Shown here: one piece after another, positions 9,445 through 21,129 of the stretch
Layout: each line of letters starts with the position of its first letter
Position numbering within the stretch: position 1 is the first letter of the stretch
DNA from: Jannaschia maritima
GTDB lineage: Bacteria; Pseudomonadota; Alphaproteobacteria; Rhodobacterales; Rhodobacteraceae
Length of the DNA stretch: 64,000 nucleotides
Direction of reading: 5' to 3'
Assembly: GCF_030973515.1 (NCBI RefSeq)
Contig: NZ_JARGZA010000003.1
Coordinates: 186,001 to 250,000 of the forward strand
Translations under genes and position numbers: made by a program
The notes under the pieces: model-generated
What the model saw: the letters and a program-made list of their open reading frames with translations, nothing else
Databases searched by the model: none
What the model was told of the DNA's origin: nothing

Positions 9445-9978
9445 ATGCGGCGCGTCATGATTATCGGCCAGCCCGGCGCGGGCAAGTCCACCCTGGCGCG
9501 GGAGGTGGCGGACGTGCTGCATCTGCCGGTGTTCCACGTGGACCACATCCACTGGCTGCCGGGCTGGGTCGAGCGCGACCGGGACGAGAAGGTCGCGCTG
9601 GCCCGCGAGGTCCACGCCATGGATCGATGGGTGTTCGAGGGCGGGCTGGCATCGATCTGGAACGAGCGGCTGGAGCGGGCGGAGGCGTTGATCTGGCTCG
9701 ACTTTCCGGTGTCGACCCGGCTGTGGCGGATCGCCCGGCGATACCGTGCGAAGGGTCCGCGGCCCGACCTTCCGCCCGATTGCCCGGAGCGTTGGGATCC
9801 GGCGTTCCTGCGGTACGTCTGGCGGACTCGGCGGAGCGGGTGGGCGCGGTGCGAGGCGGCCCACGCGGCGGCGCGGGGGGCGGGGAAGAAGGCGTTCCGA
9901 CTGCGGGGGCCGAAGGCCGTGCGCGGGCTCCTGCACGGGCTGCGCTATGCCGCCGAGACCGGTCGATTGGGGGGCTGA
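9445..9978 (+). CDS. FlaR-type P-loop kinase (adenylate-kinase-like)
   Basis: A 177-aa nucleotide-binding protein. Walker A is GQPGAGKST at residues 8-16, followed by DHIHWLPGW and a [21 protein letters not shown] block typical of proteins annotated as DNA topology modulation protein FlaR. The real activity is unknown; a small-molecule kinase is more likely than a topology role. It is the only rightward gene between cmk and aroA and starts 53 bp from the divergent GFA gene. Start at 9445 or at a second ATG at 9457. Confidence 0.82.
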   Translation: MRRVMIIGQPGAGKSTLAREVADVLHLPVFHVDHIHWLPGWVERDRDEKVALAREVHAMDRWVFEGGLASIWNERLERAEALIWLDFPVSTRLWRIARRYRAKGPRPDLPPDCPERWDPAFLRYVWRTRRSGWARCEAAHAAARGAGKKAFRLRGPKAVRGLLHGLRYAAETGRLGG

Positions 9979-9982
9979 CGGC

Positions 9983-10019
9983 TGTCTGCTCCGCGTCTGC
10001 GGAGTGTCTGCTCCGCGTC
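9983..10019. repeat. 15-bp direct repeat with hairpin
   Basis: TGTCTGCTCCGCGTC occurs at 9983-9997 and again at 10005-10019. The first copy forms a 6-bp stem (CTCCGC/GCGGAG, 9989-10004) with the spacer. It lies between the convergent FlaR-like gene and aroA and may serve as a weak terminator. Confidence 0.5.
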
Positions 10020-10057
10020 GGACAGATCGGGGCACCCGCCTTCCGGCGAACGTCCCG

Positions 10058-11401
10058 TCACCCGGCCTGGAACGTCGCGCCGAGGCCTTCCATCAGGTCG
10101 CGGAAGACGGGGAAGGACGTGGCGATGGCGCCGACGTCGTCGATCGTGACGCCGCGCCGGGCGGCCATGCCGCAGATCAGGAACGACATGGCGATGCGGT
10201 GGTCCAGATGCGTGGCCACGGTCGCGCCGCCTGGCACGGCGCCCGGGCCCAAGCCGTCCACCTCCCACCAATCGTCGCCGTCGCGGACGGTGACGCCGCA
10301 GGCCCGCAGGCCGGTGGCCATGGCGTCGATGCGGTCGCTTTCCTTCACCCGCAGCTCGGACACGCCGCGCATGGACGTCGTGCCGGTGGCGTTGGCCGCG
10401 ACGACGGACAGGATGGGGTACTCGTCGATCATGGAGGCGGCGCGGTCGGGGGGAACCTCCACCCCCTTCATGTCGGGCGAGAAGCGGGCGCGCAGGTCGG
10501 CGGCGGGCTCGCCCCCCTCCTCGCGCTCGTCCTCGTAGCGCAGGTCGGCGCCCATCTCGCGCAACGTCTCGAACAGGCCGGCGCGGGTGGGGTTCAGCCC
10601 GATGTTGGGGACCAGCACGTCCGAGCCCGGCACGATCAGCGCCGCGCAGACGGGGAACGCCGCGGAGGACGGGTCGCGGGGCACGGCGAGGGTCTGGGGG
10701 CGGAGTTCGGGCTGGCCCACGAGGGTGATCCGCCGCCCTTCCTCCGTCTTCCGCGTCTCCACCGCCGCGCCGAAGCCCGCCAGCATCCGTTCGGAATGAT
10801 CGCGCGTGGCCTCCCGCTCGATCACGACGGTCTCGCCGGGGGCGTTCAGGCCGGCGAGGAGCACCGCGGACTTGATCTGCGCGGAGGCGACGGGCGTGGC
10901 ATAGCTGACGGGCACGGGATCGGCCGCCCCCACGACGGTCATGGGCAGGCGCCCGCCCGACCGCCCGTGGGCCCGCGCGCCGAAGAGCGTCAGGGGATCG
11001 GTGACGCGCGCCATGGGGCGGGACCGCAGGGACGCGTCGCCGGTATAAGTGACGGCGAAGTCGTGCGTGGCCGCCGCCCCCATTATCAGGCGCACCCCGG
11101 TGCCCGAGTTACCGCAATCGATGACGTCCTGGGGTTCGAGGAAGCCGCCGGCGCCCATCCCGTGGATCGACCACGTGTCGCCCCTCTTCTCGACCGTCGC
11201 CCCGAAGGCGCGCATCGCGGCCGCCGTGTCCAGGACATCCTGCCCTTCCAGGAGGCCCGTCACCCGCGTCTCGCCCACGGCCATCGCGCCGAGGATCAGG
11301 GCACGGTGGCTGATGGACTTGTCGCCCGGCACGTGCGCCTCGCCCGAAAGGGGGCCGGAGGGGGTCGCGGTCAGGGGGGCGGCGGGGCCGTGAGCGGACA
11401 T
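10058..11401 (-). CDS. aroA: 3-phosphoshikimate 1-carboxyvinyltransferase (EPSP synthase, class II-like)
   Basis: A 447-aa enzyme of the shikimate pathway that joins PEP to shikimate-3-phosphate. The sequence follows the class II type: [14 protein letters not shown] near residue 26, [76 protein letters not shown] and [13 protein letters not shown]. The active-site loop reads DCGNSGTG with Gly at residue 100, the position where the glyphosate-tolerant CP4 enzyme has Ala. The ATG at 11401 has GGAAGG about 6 bases upstream. It heads the leftward block toward cmk and rpsA. Confidence 0.96.
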   Translation of the reverse strand: MSAHGPAAPLTATPSGPLSGEAHVPGDKSISHRALILGAMAVGETRVTGLLEGQDVLDTAAAMRAFGATVEKRGDTWSIHGMGAGGFLEPQDVIDCGNSGTGVRLIMGAAATHDFAVTYTGDASLRSRPMARVTDPLTLFGARAHGRSGGRLPMTVVGAADPVPVSYATPVASAQIKSAVLLAGLNAPGETVVIEREATRDHSERMLAGFGAAVETRKTEEGRRITLVGQPELRPQTLAVPRDPSSAAFPVCAALIVPGSDVLVPNIGLNPTRAGLFETLREMGADLRYEDEREEGGEPAADLRARFSPDMKGVEVPPDRAASMIDEYPILSVVAANATGTTSMRGVSELRVKESDRIDAMATGLRACGVTVRDGDDWWEVDGLGPGAVPGGATVATHLDHRIAMSFLICGMAARRGVTIDDVGAIATSFPVFRDLMEGLGATFQAG

Positions 11402-11492
11402 GAATGGACCTTCCGGCAATCAGCCGGGGCGGTGTAGCGACGCCCGGGGGGGAGGTGAAGGGCCGGATTCGGATCGCCGGGACGCGCGTATC

Positions 11493-13205
11493 TCAGGCGG
11501 CGCGAACGGCGTTCCCGGTCGACCCTCCGCGGTCTTCGAACTGCGCGACGGCCGCGCCGACCTTGGCCGCATCCTCCTGCAGCTGTTCCAGGGCCTTCGA
11601 ACGCGCCTCGATCCGGGCCGCACTCGCCTTGGTTTCCGCGGCGGTCGTGCGATCGGCCCAGCTACCCAGCTTCTCGATCCCGTTCGCGTGCTCCGCGGCA
11701 TCGGATGCGATGCGCGCGAGTTCGGCCGCCGTCTCCTCCACGTGGGACGTGATGGTCGACAGGCATGCGCCGGTCCGACCCACCAGCTCGACGCCGGACC
11801 GGACGTGTTCCTCCGAGTGGGACAGGATGGCGTCGATCTTCGCCACGGCGTCGCTGGATCGTTGCGCCAGCGACCGCACCTCGGTGGCGACCACGGCGAA
11901 CCCGCGACCGCTCGGCCCCGCGCGCGCTGCCTCGACGCTGGCGTTGAGGGCGAGCAGGTTGGTTTGGAACGCGATGTCCTCGATCAGGGCGGTCACGGTG
12001 CGAACCTCGCCGGCGGCGGCGTCGATCATCTCCATCGCTTCGGTGGCCTGCGACATCACGGCGGAGCCGGCTTCGGCCTCGCTGCGCATCGCGCGGGCGG
12101 CGGCCTCGGCGTCACGCACGCTGGCCGCCGTTCCGGTGACGCCGACGCGCACGAGATTGAGCCGGCGGGCGAACTCCACGGTGTCGTTCGTGCGGCGGGT
12201 GTCGAGCGCGCCGTGTTCCTGCGACATCGCGACCAGGGCATCGGTTTCCGACCGCATCGCGGCCATGTGCGTCGAGATCGTCCCGATCATACGGGCCAGG
12301 CGCGTGATCGCCGCGTTGTAGTCCGACGCGAGACGTTCGAATCCCGCCGGCATCTGCGCGTCGATGCGTGCCTCGATCCGGCCGGAGGCCAGCGCTTCCA
12401 GCGCCTCGGCGAGCGCGTCGAGGGCGGCGGTCTGTGCGGCCGCGTTCGCCTCCGCCCTCTCATCCTCGCGAACCTTCGCTTCCCTGGCCGCCCTTTCCGC
12501 ATCCCGAACGCGCTGGGCTTCGTTGCGGGCCAGGTCGGACGCCCGCTCCGCGTCCGCCAGGGCGCCCCGCGTCCGGACGCTTTCGGCCTCGGCCCTGCGT
12601 TTCTGTGCTTCGGCGGCGTCGGTCGCGTTCGATGCCTGTGCCAATGCTTCGGTCAGCGCGACCCTCTGCCTGTCGCCGGCACGGTGGAGGCGGCCGCGGA
12701 TCCGGGCTATGCGCAGCAGATGCGAGGTCGCGAGCAGGGCGGCCGTGACGTGGACACCCATCCGGGGCCAGTTGTCCGCGAAGGACGCCGACGGATAGAC
12801 CAGGGTGGGCACAGCGAGCCCGAAGCCGATCTGATACGCGACGAGGAACGCGCAACAGGCGAACAGCGCTGGCACGCTGGCCATGATCGCGCAGCTCGCC
12901 AGGACCACGAGAAAGAACACGTGGACGTCCGATTGCCACGGGGTGCCGGACGCGGCCGCGATGAACGCGGCACACTGGACGAGCATCAACTGGCTGACCC
13001 AGATCGGACCGTGGCGCGGGGCGATCGCCCGAAGCGTCAGCGCGGCGACGATGCAGACGAGCGACACGGACAGCGGCGCGATGAACGCGAGCCCCTTCAG
13101 CCACATAACCGCCGAGAAGGACACGATCGTCACGAAGGACATCACGAGCATCTCACGTTCCAGAACGGGCCGGACCCGTGCCAGGCTGAACTCGTTTTCC
13201 GCCAT
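11493..13205 (-). CDS. Methyl-accepting chemotaxis protein with membrane-only sensor region
   Basis: A 570-aa receptor. The first ~175 residues form about five to six hydrophobic segments with only short loops, so there is no classical periplasmic ligand domain; a long coiled coil (about 185-290) and the signalling domain follow. The hairpin tip reads [23 protein letters not shown], then [18 protein letters not shown], the CheA/CheW contact. No C-terminal CheR pentapeptide is visible. It is divergent from a second receptor (13360), with 154 bp between them. Confidence 0.92.
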   Translation of the reverse strand: MAENEFSLARVRPVLEREMLVMSFVTIVSFSAVMWLKGLAFIAPLSVSLVCIVAALTLRAIAPRHGPIWVSQLMLVQCAAFIAAASGTPWQSDVHVFFLVVLASCAIMASVPALFACCAFLVAYQIGFGLAVPTLVYPSASFADNWPRMGVHVTAALLATSHLLRIARIRGRLHRAGDRQRVALTEALAQASNATDAAEAQKRRAEAESVRTRGALADAERASDLARNEAQRVRDAERAAREAKVREDERAEANAAAQTAALDALAEALEALASGRIEARIDAQMPAGFERLASDYNAAITRLARMIGTISTHMAAMRSETDALVAMSQEHGALDTRRTNDTVEFARRLNLVRVGVTGTAASVRDAEAAARAMRSEAEAGSAVMSQATEAMEMIDAAAGEVRTVTALIEDIAFQTNLLALNASVEAARAGPSGRGFAVVATEVRSLAQRSSDAVAKIDAILSHSEEHVRSGVELVGRTGACLSTITSHVEETAAELARIASDAAEHANGIEKLGSWADRTTAAETKASAARIEARSKALEQLQEDAAKVGAAVAQFEDRGGSTGNAVRAA

Positions 13206-13359
13206 TCGTGCCTCCACGCTGCAGCGATGTCGAAGGATCGCTCCGTCGTGTTCTGGGCCGACTGCGTTGAGAACGAATTAAAGAGTCAGGTTTCCGGTGC
13301 GACATCGCGTCGGACGCAGGGGCAACCTTTCGTTCATACCTGCGGGACTAGGCGGGGCC

Positions 13360-15522
13360 ATGTCGTCCGAACACACCCCGTCCGCCCGGACCCGGCACGG
13401 TTCCATCACCCGCATCGCCACGGCGATGTCCTGGATCACGCCGGCCCTGGCCCTGGCGGCCGTGGCGGGCCTGTGCCTGGCGGCTTGGTCGGCGCGCGGC
13501 CTGCACCACATGCACGAGAGCCATGCGCGTTCCGTCCGGCTGGCCGACGAGCTGCGCCAAAGCAGCGACGACCTGACCCGGTTCGCCCGCACCTACGTCG
13601 TGACGGCCGATCCGCGCTACGAGACGTACTTCCACGAGATCCTGGCCATCCGGAACGGAGTGGCGGAACGTCCGACGCATTACGACCGGATTTATTGGGA
13701 CTTCGTGGCGGCCGACCGCCCCGCGTCGCCCGGCAGCGGACGGGCGGTGCCCCTGGCCGAGTTGATGCGCGAGGCCGGGTTCACGGAGGCGGAGTTCGCG
13801 CTGCTGGCGGAAGCGCAGGCCAATTCCGACGACCTCGTGCATCTGGAAGTCCGGGCGATGAACGCCGTGAAGGGCATCTTCATGGAGGAGGACGGCAGCT
13901 ATACGCTGAACGGCCCCCCGGATCTGGAGCTGGCCCGACAGTTGATGCATTCGCGGAGATATCACGCGATCAAGGGCGACATCATGGCCCCGATCGAGCG
14001 GTTCCTCGAAGCCGTGTCGCTTCGGTTCGCCGACGGGATCGCGGCGTGCGAGCGGAACCTCGTCGTCTCCGTGGCGATCGCGCTGATCGCGTCCGTCCTG
14101 GCGGCCGCCGCGGCGCTGGGGAACGGCCTCTATGTCCGCCGCCGGGTCGTTCGGCCCCTGGGCGCGTTGCGGGACGCGATGGTGGTCGGGGAAGCGGACG
14201 ACGCCGCCCGGACCATGCCGGGCCAATCGGCGCGCGACGAGTTCGGCGACATGGCGCGGGTGGCGCAGACCTTCCACGACGCGTCCCGCGACGCGATCGG
14301 CCTGGCCCGGGAGGTGGAGGCCGCGTCCCGTGAGCGCGCGCGCCTGGCGGATGCCGAACGGGATGCGGCGGACGAGGCGCAGGCCTCCGCCCGGCGGATC
14401 GAGGAACAGTCGCGGGCGGCCCGTGCGGAGGCGGCCCGGATCCAGGCGCTGCAGCGGGAGGTCACGCGGGTCCTGGAGCATGCGGCGGAGGGGGACCTGT
14501 CGCACCGCGCGGCGGTCGATCCCGACCACGCCCCGTCGCGCGCGATGGCCGGTGCGCTGAACGTGATGCTGGACCGGCTGGAGGCCCTGTTCACCGCGGC
14601 GGAGGAGGAACTGGGGAACATCGCGTCGGGCCGTCTGATGCCGGCGCCCGCGAAGGGGTTGTCGGGTCGGTTCCGCGACGTGCTGCGGGGCGTGGACGAT
14701 GCGCGGGCGCAGCTCGCGGACATCGTGGCGACGGCGGCGGCGCAGTCCCTGGCGCTGCGGGCCACGTCGTCGGACATCTCCGCCGCCGTGGGGGACCTGG
14801 AGGCCCGGACCCATTCGTCCGCCTCCGCGATCGCGGAGGCCACGGCGACGCTGGACGACCTGAAGGCCGCCGTGGCTGGCGTGACCGACGTCGCATCCGC
14901 CGCGCGCGACACGGTCGCGGCCAGCCTGCGCGACGGCGAGACCGGTCGCGCGGTGGCGGCGCGGTCGATCGAGACGATGGGACAGCTGGAAACGAGCTCG
15001 CGGAAGATCCGGGGCATCGTGGACGTGATCGAGGGCATCGCGTTCCAGACCAACCTGCTGGCGCTGAACGCGGGCGTGGAGGCGGCGCGTGCCGGCGAGG
15101 CCGGACGGGGCTTCGCCGTCGTGGCCGGCGAGGTCCGGGCCCTCGCGGGGCGCACGGCGGACGCCGCGCAGGAGATCGCCGACGTCGTCGGCGCGAGCGA
15201 GGCCGACGTGGAGGGCGGCGTGGCGCTGGCCGACGAGATGGGCGGCACCGTCGAGACGATGGCCCGCGCCGTGGCCGAGGTCGCCGCGCGCATGGACGAC
15301 GTCATGCGGACCGCGGGCCGGCAGGCCGACGGCATCGGCGAGATCGGCATCGCGATGACCCAGCTGCGCGACGCCACCGCGAGCAACGCGACGATGGCGA
15401 CCCGCACGGGCGCGCGCTGCGAGGCGATGGACGCGGCGGTGCGCGACCTGTCCACGACCGTCGAGCGGTTCGACATCGGCGACGCGGCCGCGGCACAGGA
15501 GAACGGGCGAAGCGCCGCCTGA
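13360..15522 (+). CDS. Methyl-accepting chemotaxis protein with periplasmic four-helix-type sensor
   Basis: A 720-aa receptor: transmembrane helix at about 23-45, a periplasmic region of about 190 residues ([20 protein letters not shown] resembles histidine-kinase/chemoreceptor four-helix sensors), a second helix at about 230-255, then HAMP ([15 protein letters not shown]), a coiled coil and the signalling tip [23 protein letters not shown] followed by [19 protein letters not shown] second HAMP-like segment ([16 protein letters not shown]) precedes the tip. The ATG at 13360 (MSSEHTP) was chosen; upstream codons look non-coding. The ligand is unknown. Confidence 0.93.
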   Translation: MSSEHTPSARTRHGSITRIATAMSWITPALALAAVAGLCLAAWSARGLHHMHESHARSVRLADELRQSSDDLTRFARTYVVTADPRYETYFHEILAIRNGVAERPTHYDRIYWDFVAADRPASPGSGRAVPLAELMREAGFTEAEFALLAEAQANSDDLVHLEVRAMNAVKGIFMEEDGSYTLNGPPDLELARQLMHSRRYHAIKGDIMAPIERFLEAVSLRFADGIAACERNLVVSVAIALIASVLAAAAALGNGLYVRRRVVRPLGALRDAMVVGEADDAARTMPGQSARDEFGDMARVAQTFHDASRDAIGLAREVEAASRERARLADAERDAADEAQASARRIEEQSRAARAEAARIQALQREVTRVLEHAAEGDLSHRAAVDPDHAPSRAMAGALNVMLDRLEALFTAAEEELGNIASGRLMPAPAKGLSGRFRDVLRGVDDARAQLADIVATAAAQSLALRATSSDISAAVGDLEARTHSSASAIAEATATLDDLKAAVAGVTDVASAARDTVAASLRDGETGRAVAARSIETMGQLETSSRKIRGIVDVIEGIAFQTNLLALNAGVEAARAGEAGRGFAVVAGEVRALAGRTADAAQEIADVVGASEADVEGGVALADEMGGTVETMARAVAEVAARMDDVMRTAGRQADGIGEIGIAMTQLRDATASNATMATRTGARCEAMDAAVRDLSTTVERFDIGDAAAAQENGRSAA

Positions 15523-15576
15523 GGCGGAGGGCCGCGCCCGCGCCCGCGCGGCCCTGCCGCCCGGGGCGACGCGGGG

Positions 15577-16880
15577 TCAGGCCGGTTCGGCTTTCGGGAT
15601 CCGCGCCGTTTGGCGCACCGCGTCCGCCATCACCGCGCCGATGCGCGCGATCTCCGCGTCCGTGGTCACGTAGGGCGGCGCGATGCCGAGGACGTCACCG
15701 ATCAGGCGGAACAGGACGCCCCGATCCTCCGCCGCCGCGGCGGCGCGGGCGGCGTGGCCGGGGGCCAGCTCGACGCCCATCATCAGGCCCACGCGGCGGA
15801 CGTCCAGGACGCCCGGCAAGGCGCGGACGGGGGCCATCGCGGCCTCCAACCCGGCGCCCATGCGGGCGACGTGGGATTCCAGGTCCATCTCGCGGTACAT
15901 CGCCAACGCTTCCAACGCCACGGCGGCGCCGACGGGGTGGCCGCCATAGGTGACGCCGTGCCCGAGCGTGCCGAGACCGTGCGCGTGGTCGGCGATCCCG
16001 TCCCGGATGCGCCCGGTCATGGCGACCGCCGACAGGGGGAAGACGGCGCCGGTCAGCTGCTTGGCCAAGGTCATCATGTCGGGCGCGATGCCGTAGGTCT
16101 GACACCCGAACCAGCGGCCCGTGCGGCCGAAGCCGGTGATGATCTCGTCGGCGATCAGCAGGATGTCGTGGCGGCGCAAGACGTCCTGCACGCCGTTCCA
16201 ATATCCTTCGGGGGGCAGCATCACGCCGCCGGAGCCCATCGCGGGCTCCGCGATCATGGCGCAGATCGTGTCGGGGCCTTCGTCCAGGATCGTGGCCTCC
16301 AGCTCGGCCACGAGGCGGGCCGCGAACGCCTGTTCGTCCTCGCCCGGGTCGGCGTCGCGCAGGACGTGGGGCCGGCCCACGCGGATCACGGCGTCCGCGG
16401 GCAGGTGGAACCCGTCGTGGCAATAGGCCATGGACGTCAGCGCGGCGGAGGTCACGAGCGAGCCGTGATAGCCCCCGTCGCGCGCGATCACGCGGGTCTT
16501 GCCTGGCCTGCCCCGCCCCGCCTGCCAATAACGTGCGAGCTTCACCGCGGCCTCCACGGCTTCCGACCCCGACGTGCCGTAGAGGACGTGGTCCAGCCCC
16601 GCGGGCAGGAGCGCGGTCAGCTCGCGCGACAGGCGGTCCGTCACCGCGCAGGTGCGGCCCATGAAGGAATGGTAGTACGCCAGTTCGTCCATCTGGCGGG
16701 CGGCGGCATCGCGTAGGCGCGACGGGGCGAAGCCCAGCGACGCGCACCACAGGCCCGATACGGCGTCGAGGAACGCGTGGCCGTCGACATCCCATACGGT
16801 GGCCCCCTGCCCGCGGACCATGCGGCGCGGCGGCGAGGCCTCGGCCGCGCGGGGGTCGGTGAAGGGCAGCAGGTGGGCGT

Positions 16881-16884
<4 letters not shown>
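15577..16884 (-). CDS. Class III aminotransferase (omega-amino acid/putrescine type)
   Basis: A 435-aa PLP enzyme of the ornithine/omega-aminotransferase fold. Marks: DAVSGLWCASLGF, YGTSGSEAVEAAVKLAR, the YHGS motif, LIADEIITGFGRTG and the PLP lysine in MMTLAKQLTGAVFPLSA. The start is GTG at 16884, overlapping the stop of the amidase gene by 4 bp (GTGA), so the two work in the same pathway. Next to a carbamoylputrescine amidase the likely substrate is putrescine or another diamine, giving 4-aminobutanal-type products; this is inference. Confidence 0.87.
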
Positions 16885-17741
<857 letters not shown>

Positions 17742-17935
17742 GGGTTGGCCCCCTGTCCGATGTCGATGTCCCGACGATCCGCCCGCGGCCGGTGTCCGGC
17801 TTCTGCCCGGGTGGGGTGTCGTCGGGTCAGCAGCGCAGATGCGGCGCCGCGGCGCAAGGACCTCGATCGGGGGGGGGCGCCGTCATGGTTCCGTGTCCGA
17901 ACCATCACGGGCGCGTCGCACGGGGCTGGTCCTGT

Positions 17936-17950
17936 CGGTCTGCCAGACCG
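17936..17950. promoter_or_regulatory. Inverted repeat in the phoX upstream region
   Basis: CGGTCTGCCAGACCG is a 7-bp perfect inverted repeat with a 1-base centre, 28 bp upstream of the phoX start. It sits where an operator or a leader hairpin would be. A second inverted repeat (ATGGTT/AACCAT, 17885-17905) lies further upstream. I could not find a clear pho box with paired CTGTCAT units. Confidence 0.4.
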
Positions 17951-17978
17951 AACGATCAACAGGCAGAGGACCCGTGCC

Positions 17979-19988
17979 GTGAAGTATACCGTCTTCGACC
18001 CAGCCAACCGTTCCCAGCGCGCCGACGCGTCCGAGGACCGTCCGTCCAACCGTTCCACCGCGCCCACGATCGGCGACGTGATCGCGGGGCGCATGAACCG
18101 CCGCGACATGTTGAAGGGTGCGCTGGGCTTCACCGCCATCGCCGCGACCGTCAGCCCGATGGCCCTGGCCGCGGGCCGGGCCCACGCGGCCGGGTCAAGC
18201 GCCTTCGGGTTCGAGGAGCTGGACGCGACCGTCACGGCGGACCATGCCGTGGCGCCGGGCTACGACGCGGACGTGCTGATCCGCTGGGGCGACCCGGTGC
18301 TGGCCGACGCGCCGGCCTTCGATCCGCGCGACCAGACTGCGGAGGCGCAGGCGAAGCAATTCGGCTACAACAACGATTTCGTGGGCACCGTGCCTCATCC
18401 GGAGGCACCCGGCGATGACGGTCGGCACCTGATGGTGGTGAATCACGAATACACGAACGAGGAGCTGATGTTCCCCGGTCTGGATCGCCAGGACGGCGAT
18501 CTGGCCTTCGCCGACACCACCCGCGATATGGTCGACATCGAGATGGCCGCCCATGGCGGCACGGTGATCGAGATCCGGCGAGACGCCGACGGTCGCTGGT
18601 CCACCGTGACAGACAGCCCCTACAACCGCCGCATCCACCTCGGCACGCCGATGGAGATCAGCGGCCCCGCGGCGGGCCACCCCAAGATGCGGACCGCCGC
18701 CGATCCGACCGGCCGGGCCGTCCTGGGCACGGTCAACAACTGCGCCGGCGGCATCACGCCCTGGGGCACGTGGCTGATGGCCGAGGAGAACTTCAACGGC
18801 TATTTTTGGGGCGAGGAGGACGCCTCCGCCGAGGAAGGGCTGACCGACGACGATCCCATCGCCGCCGACTATGCCCGCTACGGCATCCCAGGCAACTGGT
18901 ACGCCTGGGGCAAGTTCCACGACCGATTCGACACCGCCAAGGAGCCCAACGAGCCCAACCGCTTCGGCTGGATGGTCGAGGTCGATCCGAGCGATCCGAC
19001 GTCGTCGCCCAAGAAGCGCACCGCCTTGGGCCGCATGAAGCACGAGGGTGCCCATTCGGTCGTGAACCCCGATGGCCGCGTCGTGACCTTCATGGGCGAC
19101 GACCAACGGTTCGACTACGTCTATCGGTTCGTGACGAACGCGGCTTACGACCCGGCGAACCCGAACCCGGACATCCTGGACGACGGCGTCCTGTCGGTGG
19201 CGCGTTACGACGCGGACGGGTCGGTCACGTGGCTGCCCTTGATCCACGGCGAGGGGCCGTTGACCCCCGAGAACGGGTTCGCCGATCAGGGCGACGTGAT
19301 GATCCAGACGCGCCGGGCCGCCGACTTCCTGGAGGCCACGCCGATGGACCGCCCCGAGGACGTGGAGCCCAACGACGTCCGCGGCACGGTCTACGTCATG
19401 CTGACCAACAACACCCGCCGTAAGCCCGGCGACGAGAACGCCGCCAACCCGCGGCCCGAGAACGCGTTCGGCCACATCATCGAGATGACGGCGCCGGACG
19501 GCGACTTCGCCGCCGACCGCATGACCTGGGACATCCTGGTGCGCTGCGGCGACCCGTCGGTGGCCGAGGTGGGCGCGACGTTCAACCCCGCCACGTCCGA
19601 GAACGGCTGGTTCGGCATGCCCGACAACTGCGCGGTCGATGCGGTCGGGCGCCTTTGGGTGTCCACCGACGGCAACGCCTTCGAGGACACGGGCCGTGCC
19701 GACGGGCTGTGGGCCGTGGACACGGAAGGCGAAGCGCGGGGCACGTCGCGGCACTTCTACCGCGTGCCGGTGGGGGCCGAGCTGTGCGGTCCGCACTTCC
19801 TGAACGACGGCGAAGCGCTTCTGTTGGCGGTGCAGCACCCGGGCGACGGCGACGGCGGCTGGCCCGAGTTCGGTCGGACGTCGACCTTCGACGACCCCAG
19901 CACCCGCTGGCCCGACTTCGCCGAAGGCATGCCCCCGCGTCCGTCGGTCGTCACCGTGACCAAGCAGGGCGGCGGCGTGATCGGCTGA
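17979..19988 (+). CDS. phoX: Alkaline phosphatase PhoX (DUF839 family), Tat-exported
   Basis: A 669-aa protein that removes phosphate from organic monoesters in the periplasm, using calcium and iron. The N terminus carries a late Tat signal: MNRRDMLKGALGFTAIAATV, about residues 38-57, with a cleavage region near AHAA. Family marks are VVNHEYTNEELMFPG, NNCAGGITPWGTWLMAEENFNGYF, MKHEGAH and DNCAVDAVGRLWVSTDG. The start was set at GTG 17979 with AGAGGA upstream; the frame is open further upstream only as an antisense shadow of the amidase gene. PhoX is common in marine Rhodobacterales and usually induced by phosphate starvation. Confidence 0.93.
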   Translation: MKYTVFDPANRSQRADASEDRPSNRSTAPTIGDVIAGRMNRRDMLKGALGFTAIAATVSPMALAAGRAHAAGSSAFGFEELDATVTADHAVAPGYDADVLIRWGDPVLADAPAFDPRDQTAEAQAKQFGYNNDFVGTVPHPEAPGDDGRHLMVVNHEYTNEELMFPGLDRQDGDLAFADTTRDMVDIEMAAHGGTVIEIRRDADGRWSTVTDSPYNRRIHLGTPMEISGPAAGHPKMRTAADPTGRAVLGTVNNCAGGITPWGTWLMAEENFNGYFWGEEDASAEEGLTDDDPIAADYARYGIPGNWYAWGKFHDRFDTAKEPNEPNRFGWMVEVDPSDPTSSPKKRTALGRMKHEGAHSVVNPDGRVVTFMGDDQRFDYVYRFVTNAAYDPANPNPDILDDGVLSVARYDADGSVTWLPLIHGEGPLTPENGFADQGDVMIQTRRAADFLEATPMDRPEDVEPNDVRGTVYVMLTNNTRRKPGDENAANPRPENAFGHIIEMTAPDGDFAADRMTWDILVRCGDPSVAEVGATFNPATSENGWFGMPDNCAVDAVGRLWVSTDGNAFEDTGRADGLWAVDTEGEARGTSRHFYRVPVGAELCGPHFLNDGEALLLAVQHPGDGDGGWPEFGRTSTFDDPSTRWPDFAEGMPPRPSVVTVTKQGGGVIG

Positions 19989-20063
19989 TCCGCCCCACCC
20001 CGATCTGGTCCGCACATCGCGGGGGGGCTTTCCCCTGGCCCCCCGCACCCCTACCTTCCCCCC

Positions 20064-21113
20064 ATGAGCACGCGCCGCCGCTTCCTGCAGCTGGGCGCGC
20101 TGGGGGGCGTTCTGGGCGCGGCCGCCTGCGCGGTCCAGACCACCCGCCGCACCAACCCGTACTACGACGGGCCCGTCAGCGACCATTACGACGGGTCACG
20201 GTTCTTCAACCCGGGGGGCGAGACGCCGCGCGGGTTCGGCGACCTCCTGCGTTGGCAATTGGGCGGCGACAAGGCCGAATGGCCCGACGCGGTGCCGGTG
20301 TCCCAGGTCGCGCCCGACGCGGACGTGGACGACCTGCGGGTGACGATGGTGGGCCATGCGAGCCTGCTGATCCAGGTGGCCGGTCGCAACGTCCTGACCG
20401 ACCCGGTCTGGTCCAAGCGGGTGTCGCCCTTCGACTTCGCGGGCCCCGCGCGGGTGACGGCGCCGGGCATCGCCTTCGACGCCCTGCCCCGGATCGACGC
20501 GGTGCTGGTCAGCCACAACCATTACGACCACCTGGACGTGGAAACGCTGCGGCGCCTGCACGCGCGCCACGCGATGCCGGTGGTGACGCCCCTGGGCAAC
20601 GACACGATCATGCGCGACGCCGTGCCGGGCATCGACGCGCGGGCCCACGACTGGGGCGACGCGGCGGAGGTGGCGGGCCTGACCGTGCGGCTGACGCCGT
20701 GCCATCATTGGTCCGCGCGGGGCACGCGGGACCGGTCGGCGGCGCTTTGGGCCGCGTTCCTGATCGACACGCCCCGGGGCCGGATCTACCACGTGGGCGA
20801 CACGGGGTTCCACGGCGGACGGCCGTACCGGGGCCTGCCGGGGGACATCCGCCTGGCGGTGCTGCCGATCGGGGCCTACGCCCCGCGCTGGTTCATGGCG
20901 CCGCAGCACCAGGACCCGGCGGAGGCGGTGGAGGGCTTCTCCCTGTGTGGCGCGCGTCATGCCGTGGGGCACCATTGGGGCACGTTCCAGCTGACCGACG
21001 AGGCCCGGCCCGAACCGCCCCGCCTGCTGGGCGAGGCCCTGGCGGCGAAGGGCATCGACGCGGCGCGGTTCCGGGCGATGGCGCCCGGCGAGGTCTGGGA
21101 TCTCCCGTCGTGA
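20064..21113 (+). CDS. Metallo-beta-lactamase-fold hydrolase, lipoprotein/Tat-exported
   Basis: A 349-aa protein related to NAPE-phospholipase D-like/UlaG-like metallohydrolases. The metal motif is SHNHYDHLD (HxHxDH), with later VGDTGFHGG and [11 protein letters not shown] and a C-terminal HHWGTF histidine. The N terminus MSTRRRFLQLGALGGV has a Tat-like RRRFLQ and then GAAAC, a lipobox, so the enzyme is probably anchored in the cell envelope. A paralogue follows 16 bp later. The substrate may be a phospholipid or other phosphodiester; not proven. Confidence 0.87.
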   Translation: MSTRRRFLQLGALGGVLGAAACAVQTTRRTNPYYDGPVSDHYDGSRFFNPGGETPRGFGDLLRWQLGGDKAEWPDAVPVSQVAPDADVDDLRVTMVGHASLLIQVAGRNVLTDPVWSKRVSPFDFAGPARVTAPGIAFDALPRIDAVLVSHNHYDHLDVETLRRLHARHAMPVVTPLGNDTIMRDAVPGIDARAHDWGDAAEVAGLTVRLTPCHHWSARGTRDRSAALWAAFLIDTPRGRIYHVGDTGFHGGRPYRGLPGDIRLAVLPIGAYAPRWFMAPQHQDPAEAVEGFSLCGARHAVGHHWGTFQLTDEARPEPPRLLGEALAAKGIDAARFRAMAPGEVWDLPS

Positions 21114-21129
21114 CACGCGCTGGTCGGCG

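Noticed and set aside
17742-17978. A pho box upstream of phoX
   Set aside because: No pair of CTGTCAT-like units with the right 11-base spacing was found; only an unrelated inverted repeat.
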